The position numbers and the translations under genes are program-made. Shown piece after piece: positions 1 to 5,120 of a stretch of 5,120 nucleotides of DNA (positions within the stretch are counted from its first letter, which is position 1; every line of letters begins with the position of its first letter). The notes under the pieces were generated by a model. The model was not told where the DNA came from and made no database searches. It was given only the letters and a program-made list of their open reading frames with translations. Origin of the DNA: Candidatus Omnitrophota bacterium (GTDB lineage: Bacteria > Omnitrophota > Omnitrophia > Omnitrophales > Aquincolibacteriaceae); contig JAHFHI010000125.1 of assembly GCA_023246995.1 (NCBI GenBank), positions 1 to 5,120 on the forward strand. Reading direction: 5' to 3'.

Positions 1-371
1 ACCGGATGGTAATACTGAATCGTCTTTTCGCCCCGGCGCCAGCAAAAATAAACGTTTTGCCCGTCTCGGGCGCCGAAAAAATCGATCCAGCCCTTTTCAA
101 TATTCCGCAAGATACAGCCGAGCCGGCGGATCTCTTCAATTTCTTTTTCGAGCTGAAGAATCGACTCGTCAAGCGAGCGGGCTTCGCTGTCAAGGGCATC
201 CTGCGCGCTTTCGTCGCGGCCGGCCTCCGTCAAGAGCTCGTGAAGAAAAAAGTGATCGTGGAGCTTTTCATAGTCCTGCTTCTTGGCGGCAAGCTTCGCA
301 AAGATACTCTCAAGTCTCGGCACCAAAGCATTGGCTTCCTCCAGGCTAAAAATACGTTTGGCCGCATTCAT
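1..371 (-). CDS. DUF2203 family protein, 3' end cut off by the window edge
   Basis: Reading leftward from an ATG at 371-369 gives 123 codons open to the window edge, so the C-terminus is missing. Residues 7-20 (IFSLEEANALVPRL) match the usual N-terminus of the DUF2203 family. Residues about 20-85 are charged and helical, probably a coiled coil. Residues 84-123 hold the family's most recognisable block: LGC, then IEKGWIDFF, RDG, VYFCWRRGE and YYHP, where relatives show a 'G.VDFP...DG..V.LCW..GE' pattern ending in a W/Y-H. DUF2203 proteins are small (roughly 120-150 residues), so only a short tail should be missing. The start is well supported: AGGAGG lies 9 bases upstream and the N-terminus aligns with the family. 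The gene begins 13 bases after the stop of the ATP-grasp gene and is probably co-transcribed with it. I know of no established function. The family assignment comes from motif recognition, not a search. Confidence 0.85.
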   Translation of the reverse strand, partial: MNAAKRIFSLEEANALVPRLESIFAKLAAKKQDYEKLHDHFFLHELLTEAGRDESAQDALDSEARSLDESILQLEKEIEEIRRLGCILRNIEKGWIDFFGARDGQNVYFCWRRGEKTIQYYHP

Positions 372-380
372 CGGAAAGAT

Positions 381-386
381 CCTCCT
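381..386 (-). promoter_or_regulatory. Strong ribosome binding site for the DUF2203 gene
   Basis: The minus strand reads TTAGGAGGATCTTTCCG before the ATG at 371. The AGGAGG core is a near-perfect Shine-Dalgarno sequence with a 9-base spacer. Its first two bases (AG) are also the last two of the TAG stop codon (387-385) of the preceding gene, so a ribosome ending there would sit directly on this site. It is the only clear Shine-Dalgarno sequence at any start in the window. Confidence 0.85.
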
Positions 387-1743
387 AACTCTCGAAGCGT
401 TCGGGGACATGGTCGGAGGCCAGAGAAGGAATGAGCCCCCCGCCTTTGGCCACATTGATCATACTCTCATCGCTTAAGCGCACAAAACTGCCGGAGTATT
501 TCCCGGCCGCCATCATAATATTAAAATTATACCGTTTGTAGGCGAAATCCAGGCGGTTGTTGACGACTTGCGGCACGGTCATGATGGGGACATTGACAAA
601 CTCCTGAATCACCCAGTCTCCCTTAAGCGCCCGGTCAATGGCCGCGTTCCAATCCGAATCGGGCGTCTGGGAGCCGATCACCACGTCGCGGCCGCCCGAG
701 CTTGCCGAGGGCTTGAGGACCAGCGTATCTTTTTCGTCCTTTAAAAAATCAATCAGGTAAATTTTTTTCCTTCCGTAAAAATCCTCGGCGTCCAAAAGCC
801 GGCGGGTCCAGGGGATATGGTCGCGCTTGAGCTTATTTTCGTTTTCCGTGAAGAAGTGATCATACTCCGGATTGGTCAAAATGGAAAGAATGGCCTTGGT
901 CGCGGCCAGGCGCGAGCGGAGCGGATTGACCATGCAGACCGCCCTGTCGCGATAGGCCTTGATCATGTCCTGAACCTCGTCGATGCGCTCAACAATTTCA
1001 TCGAAAATCGCTCTTCGGTAGATCAAATTCACGCAGAAATTTTTATGATAAAGCTTGCCGCCGCGATATTTGAGTTCCCTCGGGTCGGCGATCACGGTTT
1101 TATAACCGCGGGATTCGAAAAAGGTTTTGAGATACTCAAACTCCGGAAGCGTCCGGACATGGCGCCAGTCGATAATGGCGATCTGCGGCGTCTCAAGACC
1201 TCCAAACTCCTCATAAGTGCTAAGAAGCGCGTCTAAAACAGCCTCCGCCCGGGCGGAAGCTTTCAGGTGATACTGCTTCCAAAAGTCCTGGAGCGAGTCT
1301 TCCTTAAAAAGCACGTCTTCAAGCTGGTCGGCATAACCGCTTCCGGCCGGGGCCTCGCAGTTGAATTCGATCAGTTTCAGGCTCTCGCCTTCAAGCAGCG
1401 CGTCAAAACGGGCAAATACCACGGGTTCCGAATAACCCGGATCGATACGGATAAGGTCCGCGGCCTCCGGGCTCATATGAAAAACATGGGCCAGATGCGC
1501 CTCTTCAAAATAAAGACGGCAGGCCGTGCGAATCACCTGGGTGAGCGTGGAGGTCGCCCGCTTGAGGAGATGTTCCTGCTTGGGCGTCAGGAAATGCGCT
1601 TTGTAAAAGGCGGGGATGGTAAAGCGGCCGTAACGGAAAGCCGTCTTTTCAAGCGCCTCTAAAAAACGGGGTATGGCTTGGACGATTTGGCTTTCCCGGC
1701 CCTTGAGATATTCGTCATACTCGTGATCGAGATTTTTGCTCAT
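385..1743 (-). CDS. Circularly permuted ATP-grasp / glutathionylspermidine synthase-like protein, substrate unknown
   Basis: This 452-residue protein shows the pattern of the ATP-grasp ligases related to glutathionylspermidine synthase and the 'circularly permuted ATP-grasp' families. In order: residues 124-139 carry [16 protein letters not shown], resembling the EYNAD-type Mg-ATP motif; 240-244 (LIYRR) match a conserved 'vIYRR' strand; 273-288 ([16 protein letters not shown]) resemble the conserved 'K.ILS' helix; 341-357 hold VLKP and [10 protein letters not shown], the likely ATP-binding Lys344 and glycine loop; 379-383 (IQEFV) are the hinge strand; 420-436 (FVRLS...MINVAKGGG) supply Arg422 and Asn430, likely metal or phosphate ligands. 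There is no signal peptide or membrane segment, so it should be cytoplasmic. Such enzymes join a carboxylate to an amine through an acyl-phosphate. I infer the reaction class only. The ATG at 1743 lies inside sucD (29-base overlap) and lacks a Shine-Dalgarno sequence, so translation probably depends on coupling. No good alternative start follows until Met90. Confidence 0.8.
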   Translation of the reverse strand: MSKNLDHEYDEYLKGRESQIVQAIPRFLEALEKTAFRYGRFTIPAFYKAHFLTPKQEHLLKRATSTLTQVIRTACRLYFEEAHLAHVFHMSPEAADLIRIDPGYSEPVVFARFDALLEGESLKLIEFNCEAPAGSGYADQLEDVLFKEDSLQDFWKQYHLKASARAEAVLDALLSTYEEFGGLETPQIAIIDWRHVRTLPEFEYLKTFFESRGYKTVIADPRELKYRGGKLYHKNFCVNLIYRRAIFDEIVERIDEVQDMIKAYRDRAVCMVNPLRSRLAATKAILSILTNPEYDHFFTENENKLKRDHIPWTRRLLDAEDFYGRKKIYLIDFLKDEKDTLVLKPSASSGGRDVVIGSQTPDSDWNAAIDRALKGDWVIQEFVNVPIMTVPQVVNNRLDFAYKRYNFNIMMAAGKYSGSFVRLSDESMINVAKGGGLIPSLASDHVPERFES

Positions 1744-2617
1744 AACGCGCCGCGTAAACTTTTGCCATGGTTTGTCCGATCAGGGCCGGGCTCTGGGCCA
1801 CGGTAACGCCCGCTTGCTCGAGGCGCTTGACCTTGTCGCTTGCTTTTCCCGCGCCGCCCGAGATAATCGCTCCGGCATGCCCCATGCGCTTGCCCGGAGG
1901 CGCGTTGCTTCCGGCAATAAAGGCCACCACGGGCTTGCTCATTTTTTCTTCGATGAATGCCGCGGCTTCCTCTTCGGAGCTGCCGCCGATTTCCCCGATC
2001 AAGACAACCGCTTCGGTGGCGGGATCACTCTCAAAAAGGGCAAGGACGTCGAGAAAACTCGTCCCCACAACCGGATCGCCTCCAATGCCGACACAGGTCG
2101 ATTGACCGAGGCCGAGAGCCGAGAGCTGCCAGACCGCCTCATAAGTAAGCGTGCCGCTCCTTGAAACAACGCCGATCGAGCCGCGCTTGTGGATATATCC
2201 GGGCATGATCCCGATCTTGCACTCCTCGGGCGTGATAATGCCCGGACAGTTCGGGCCGATCAGGGTGATCTTGCGCTCCCCGAGCCAGGGCTTGATGCGC
2301 GCCATGTCCAGGGCCGGAATGCCTTCGGTAATGCAGACAATAAGTCGGATCCCGGCCTCGCCGGCTTCCCGGATCGCCGCAACGGCATAAGAAGCGGGCA
2401 CATAAATGACCGAGGCATCGGCTCCGGTGGCGCCTACCGCATCCTTGACCGAGTTAAAAACAGGGACGCCGTGCACGCTCTGGCCGCCCTTGCCCGGCGT
2501 CACGCCGCCCGCCACTTTCGTGCCGTAGGCCAGCATTTTTGCCGTGTGAAAAGAGCCGTGGGTGCCGGTGATGCCCTGGACAAGCACCTTGGTGGCTTTA
2601 CCGGCCAGGATGCTCAC
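1715..2617 (-). CDS. sucD: Succinyl-CoA ligase, alpha subunit
   Basis: This 300-residue protein is the CoA-binding, phosphohistidine-carrying subunit of succinyl-CoA synthetase, which interconverts succinyl-CoA and succinate while making or using ATP or GTP in the TCA cycle. Visible family features: the CoA-binding Rossmann segment [12 protein letters not shown] (14-25) followed by VTPGKGG (39-45); GPNCPG (121-126); SRSGTLTYE (152-160); GEIGG (208-212) with Glu209, which positions the active histidine; and GHAGAII (246-252) with the phosphorylated His247. All expected catalytic residues are present. The start is GTG at 2617-2615, sharing a GTGA with the sucC stop (4-base overlap). A weak GGTGGG lies 6 bases upstream. 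The N-terminus ([15 protein letters not shown]) fits the family. The C-terminus runs about ten residues past the usual end with a basic tail (EQKSRSRV), and this stretch overlaps the start of the next gene. Confidence 0.97.
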   Translation of the reverse strand: MSILAGKATKVLVQGITGTHGSFHTAKMLAYGTKVAGGVTPGKGGQSVHGVPVFNSVKDAVGATGADASVIYVPASYAVAAIREAGEAGIRLIVCITEGIPALDMARIKPWLGERKITLIGPNCPGIITPEECKIGIMPGYIHKRGSIGVVSRSGTLTYEAVWQLSALGLGQSTCVGIGGDPVVGTSFLDVLALFESDPATEAVVLIGEIGGSSEEEAAAFIEEKMSKPVVAFIAGSNAPPGKRMGHAGAIISGGAGKASDKVKRLEQAGVTVAQSPALIGQTMAKVYAARYEQKSRSRV

Positions 2618-3780
2618 AGCGCGCCCACCACTTTCTCGGCGGCTTGGGCAAACCCGCTTGCGGAAATCACGTTCAAGGAGGAATTCTTTAAAATCGCTTT
2701 CCCCTCTTCGACATTGGTACCTTCGAGGCGCACCACGATCGGGACCTTGGCCCCGACTTCGGCCACGGCCGCGAGAATCCCTTCGGCCACCACGTCACAG
2801 CGCATGATGCCGCCGAAAATATTGACGAGGATGGCTTTGACTTTGGGGTCTTGCAGGATGATCTTAAAAGCCGCGGTCACTTTTTCCTTGTTCGCGCCGC
2901 CGCCGACATCAAGAAAGTTTGCCGGCTCGCCGCCCGCGTATTTAATGATATCCATGGTGGCCATGGCAAGGCCCGCGCCGTTGACAACGCAGCCGATATT
3001 GCCGTCGAGGCCCACATAACTCAAATCGAATTTTTTGGCTTCGGTTTCCCTCGGATCTTCCTGCCGAGCGTCCCGCAGGGCTGCGATTTCCGGATGGCGG
3101 TAAAGAGCGTTATCGTCGAAATTGATCTTGGCATCGATGGCGATCACTTCTCCGGAATTCATGATTGCCAGGGGATTGATTTCCACGAGAGAAGCGTCGA
3201 GCTCCAGAAAAAGCCGGGAAAGGCCCTCAAAGATCCGGGAAATCACCTCGGCCTGGGCCGCGTTGAGCGGAAGCCGCGCGGCCATGGCCTTGGCCTCCGC
3301 GTGCTCAAGGCCTTTTTCGGGAGAAAAGTGGCATTTCAAAATTTTTTCCGGATGTTCCTCGGCCACTTCCTCGATTTCCATGCCGCCGGCTTCGGAAACG
3401 ATCAGGCAGGGTTTGGCAAGGCTGCGGTCAAGGACGATACTCGCGTAGTATTCACGCTCAATCCCGTTGGTGCCTTCCAGGAGCAGTTCATGGACGGGTT
3501 TGCCTTCCGGCCCGGTCTGCGGCGTGACAAGATTTTTCCCGAGGAGCCCGACCGCGGCCGCTCGGAGCTCTTCGGCGCTCTTCAGAACTTTAACGCCTCC
3601 GCCCTTGCCCCGGGCGCCGGCATGGATCTGGGCCTTCATGGCCACAAGACGTGCCCCTGCGCCGAGAAGCTCGCTTGCGGCCCGATAAACCTCTTCGGGC
3701 GTTCTCGCCACACGGCCCGGATGAACCGGGATCGCGTATTTTCTTAAAAGATCCTTGGCCTGGTATTCGTGAATATTCAA
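2614..3780 (-). CDS. sucC: Succinyl-CoA ligase, beta subunit
   Basis: This 388-residue protein, the same length as E. coli SucC, is the nucleotide-binding and specificity subunit of succinyl-CoA synthetase and pairs with SucD encoded immediately downstream. The N-terminal ATP-grasp domain begins [12 protein letters not shown] and carries [13 protein letters not shown] (49-61), with Lys49 and the glycine-rich loop expected to hold the nucleotide. [11 protein letters not shown] (132-142) is a family signature. EINPL (200-204) and AIDAK (214-218) provide the Mg ligands Asn202 and Asp216. The C-terminal flavodoxin-like domain contains [15 protein letters not shown] (259-273), FLDVGGGA (289-296) and [11 protein letters not shown] (319-329). 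The start codon is TTG (3780-3778), 9 bases after the citrate synthase stop. No Shine-Dalgarno sequence is visible, but the N-terminus matches relatives residue for residue and no ATG follows until Met48. Nucleotide preference (ADP or GDP) cannot be settled by eye. Confidence 0.97.
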   Translation of the reverse strand: MNIHEYQAKDLLRKYAIPVHPGRVARTPEEVYRAASELLGAGARLVAMKAQIHAGARGKGGGVKVLKSAEELRAAAVGLLGKNLVTPQTGPEGKPVHELLLEGTNGIEREYYASIVLDRSLAKPCLIVSEAGGMEIEEVAEEHPEKILKCHFSPEKGLEHAEAKAMAARLPLNAAQAEVISRIFEGLSRLFLELDASLVEINPLAIMNSGEVIAIDAKINFDDNALYRHPEIAALRDARQEDPRETEAKKFDLSYVGLDGNIGCVVNGAGLAMATMDIIKYAGGEPANFLDVGGGANKEKVTAAFKIILQDPKVKAILVNIFGGIMRCDVVAEGILAAVAEVGAKVPIVVRLEGTNVEEGKAILKNSSLNVISASGFAQAAEKVVGAL

Positions 3781-3789
3781 AGGAACCGT

Positions 3790-4947
3790 TTACTTTCTTT
3801 TTTCAAAAGGAAGATAGTGTTGGTCCGTGGGGCCGATATATTCCGCGTTCGGCCGGATCAGCCGGTTGTCGGCCCGCTGCTCCATGACATGCCCGGTCCA
3901 TCCGGCCACACGGCTTGCGGCAAAAACCGTGGTGAAAAAATCCACCGGAAATTTGAGCAGATAAAGGACCGAGGCGGAGAAAAAATCCACGTTGCACGGA
4001 ATCTGTTTTTCTTTAAGCATGACCTTCTCGACTTTATTGGATATCTCCATCCAGCGAAATTCTCCGGCCCGCTCGCAAAGCTTTTGAGCGATCCCGCGGA
4101 AAACCGTGGCGCGGGGATCTTCTTTTTTATAGATCCTGTGGCCGAAGCCCATCACCTTTTTTTTCTCCCGGAGAAGATTCATCACATAGTCCTCGGCCTT
4201 TTCGGGAGTGCCGATATCGAGGATCATTTCCATGGCCTTCTGGTTGGCCGAGCCGTGGAGATCGCCCTTCAGGGTTCCGATCGCGGAGACCACGGCCGAA
4301 TAGGTGTCGGCTTGGGTCGAAACCGTGACCCGGGCTGAAAAAGTTGAGGCATTCAGCCCGTGGTCAGCCAGAAGAATCAGGTAGGCATCAAGCGCCCTTT
4401 CCATTTCCGGGGGCGGAATCGTGCCGTGCATCATATAAAGAAAATTAGCGCTGTGGGAAAGCTCGGGCTTGGGACTAAGAAAATCCTTTCCCTCCCGGGC
4501 CCGGAAAAATGCCGCAATCAAAGACGGGAGCACCGCCGTCAGCCGGAAGGCCTGACTCCGGGTGCTTTCAAGATCAACCTTTTCGGAGTCCGGGTCATAA
4601 AGCCCGAGGATAGAAGCCGCGCTTCTTAAAGCGGCCATGGGGTGCGCGGTTTTGGGAAAAGCACGGATCGCTTCCAGCGCCTCCCGGGGCGGCATTCTAT
4701 CTTGGGCAAGTTTTTTGCGGAAAGATTCGAACTCTTCGGCAAGCGGGAGCCGTCCGTTCCACAGAAGAAAAATTGCCTCCTCGAAACTGGAGCTCTGGGT
4801 CAGCTCCCCGATCGGAATACCGCGATAAAAAAGGCGGCTCGCCTCGCCGTCCACAAGGCTTAAAGCGGTTTGCGAGGCCACGATGCCTTCAAGGCCCTTG
4901 ACGAATGCACCGTGGGTCATTTCGGATTTGGAATCTGCCTGCGGCAT
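3790..4947 (-). CDS. gltA: Citrate synthase (short bacterial type)
   Basis: This 385-residue enzyme condenses oxaloacetate with acetyl-CoA to give citrate, the entry step of the TCA cycle. The N-terminus FVKGLEGIVASQTALS...YRGIPIGEL (15-49) is typical of the short (about 370-385 residue) bacterial and archaeal form, without the N-terminal extension of E. coli GltA. The catalytic triad is intact: His196 in LLADHGLNAST, His270 in GFGHRIYK and Asp322 in NVDFF. Substrate-binding arginines are probable at 271, 346 (SRVAGWTGH) and 365 (RLIRP). The usual LHGGANE loop reads GDLHGSANQ (228-236), a mild departure. The ATG at 4947 follows a TATAAT by 9 bases with no Shine-Dalgarno sequence; Met10 is a possible alternative start. 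It heads the operon with sucCD. The symbol is by function; citZ is used for similar short enzymes. A 2-methylcitrate synthase is possible, but no propionate genes are visible nearby. Confidence 0.93.
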   Translation of the reverse strand: MPQADSKSEMTHGAFVKGLEGIVASQTALSLVDGEASRLFYRGIPIGELTQSSSFEEAIFLLWNGRLPLAEEFESFRKKLAQDRMPPREALEAIRAFPKTAHPMAALRSAASILGLYDPDSEKVDLESTRSQAFRLTAVLPSLIAAFFRAREGKDFLSPKPELSHSANFLYMMHGTIPPPEMERALDAYLILLADHGLNASTFSARVTVSTQADTYSAVVSAIGTLKGDLHGSANQKAMEMILDIGTPEKAEDYVMNLLREKKKVMGFGHRIYKKEDPRATVFRGIAQKLCERAGEFRWMEISNKVEKVMLKEKQIPCNVDFFSASVLYLLKFPVDFFTTVFAASRVAGWTGHVMEQRADNRLIRPNAEYIGPTDQHYLPFEKRK

Positions 4948-4956
4948 AGAATGGCT

Positions 4957-4962
4957 ATTATA
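4957..4962 (-). promoter_or_regulatory. Putative -10 element (TATAAT) of the citrate synthase operon
   Basis: A perfect consensus TATAAT lies on the minus strand in the 45-base gap upstream of citrate synthase. Nine bases (AGCCATTCT) separate it from the ATG. Hexamers at 16-18 base spacing (GTGCGC, GGTGCG, AGGTGC) do not resemble TTGACA, and there is no TGn extended -10. Initiation about 7 bases downstream of the hexamer would begin the RNA within 1-3 bases of the ATG, giving a leaderless message. The promoter call is inferred from hexamer identity, location and operon layout. Confidence 0.55.
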
Positions 4963-4992
4963 CTGAAAACTCGAAGCGGCGCACCTATAAAA

Positions 4993-5118
4993 TCAGGGAT
5001 TTCTCGCGGCCGGGAGCCTCGAAAAACGCCCCCGCAGGTGATCTTTTGCGTAAGTGACATAGCGAAGCGCCCATTTTTTAAGGTCCGAGATTTCCTTCCG
5101 GGTGAGTTTGCGCACGAA
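4993..5118 (-). CDS. C-terminal fragment of an unidentified protein (cut by the window edge)
   Basis: On the minus strand one frame is open from the right edge to a TGA at 4995-4993, giving 41 residues that begin FVRKLTRKEISDLKKW and end RFSRLPAARNP. The piece is basic, probably helical, and of protein-like composition. The GTG at 5115-5113 could even be its start, in which case it would be a complete 40-residue protein; otherwise it is the tail of a longer gene. I do not recognise the family. It is co-directional with the operon and ends 45 bases before the citrate synthase ATG. No clear hairpin-plus-T-run terminator follows, so read-through into the operon is possible. A second frame is also open here, so the coding call rests on composition and context. 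Confidence 0.45.
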   Translation of the reverse strand, partial: FVRKLTRKEISDLKKWALRYVTYAKDHLRGRFSRLPAARNP

Positions 5119-5120
5119 CT

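Noticed and set aside
6..434. Plus-strand 142-codon frame at the left edge
   Set aside because: It is antisense to the DUF2203 gene, whose protein matches its family and has a strong ribosome binding site. The plus-strand frame has neither.
817..1662. Plus-strand frames of 139 and 131 codons within the ATP-grasp gene
   Set aside because: Their translations look like antisense shadows, with no family features or ribosome binding sites.
2189..3747. Long open frames on the plus strand (276 and 298 codons) opposite sucC and sucD
   Set aside because: They are antisense to two unmistakable genes, encode no recognisable motifs, and are explained by the GC-biased third codon positions of the minus-strand genes.
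1715..4947. Citryl-CoA synthetase / citryl-CoA lyase system of the reductive TCA cycle (homologues of SucCD and citrate synthase)
   Set aside because: SucC and SucD have standard succinyl-CoA ligase lengths and motifs, and the synthase is full length (385 residues) with an N-terminal region, unlike the shorter citryl-CoA lyase. A phylogeny would settle it.
4948..4992. Possible terminator for the gene upstream of citrate synthase
   Set aside because: I could not find an inverted repeat followed by a T run on the minus strand in this gap.
4986..4993. TATAAAAT on the plus strand as a divergent promoter
   Set aside because: No convincing plus-strand gene follows in the remaining bases. The stretch is the AT-rich end of the gap and overlaps the stop codon of the minus-strand frame.

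Overview
The window is a compact bacterial gene cluster in which every supported gene lies on the minus strand. Read in the direction of transcription (right to left), it holds: the 3' end of an unidentified gene (5118-4993); citrate synthase (4947-3790); the beta and alpha subunits of succinyl-CoA ligase, sucC (3780-2614) and sucD (2617-1715); a 452-residue protein related to circularly permuted ATP-grasp / glutathionylspermidine-synthase-like enzymes (1743-385); and the start of a DUF2203-family gene (371 to beyond base 1). The last five genes are separated by +9, -4, -29 and +13 bases. They therefore look like one translationally coupled operon combining two TCA-cycle steps with two poorly characterised proteins.

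The only gap likely to hold a promoter is the 45 bases between the unidentified gene and citrate synthase. It contains a perfect TATAAT ending 9 bases before the citrate synthase ATG, and there is no Shine-Dalgarno sequence. If this -10 is used, transcription would start only about 1-3 bases before the ATG, giving a leaderless mRNA. Downstream starts vary: sucC begins with TTG and has no recognisable ribosome binding site, sucD begins with GTG overlapping the sucC stop, the ATP-grasp ATG lies inside sucD, and the DUF2203 gene has a strong AGGAGG that overlaps the stop codon of the gene before it.

Citrate synthase makes citrate from oxaloacetate and acetyl-CoA. SucCD interconverts succinyl-CoA and succinate with nucleotide phosphorylation. 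The ATP-grasp protein should form an amide or peptide-like bond using ATP, but its substrate cannot be read from the sequence. DUF2203 has no established role that I know of.

The organism is a bacterium with moderately GC-rich DNA, tight gene packing and mixed start codons. The gene combination is compatible with a poorly cultivated lineage (for example Omnitrophota- or Nitrospirota-like), but this is a weak guess. I see no mobile elements, CRISPR arrays, RNA genes or convincing terminators, and no gene-free stretch longer than about 45 bases.
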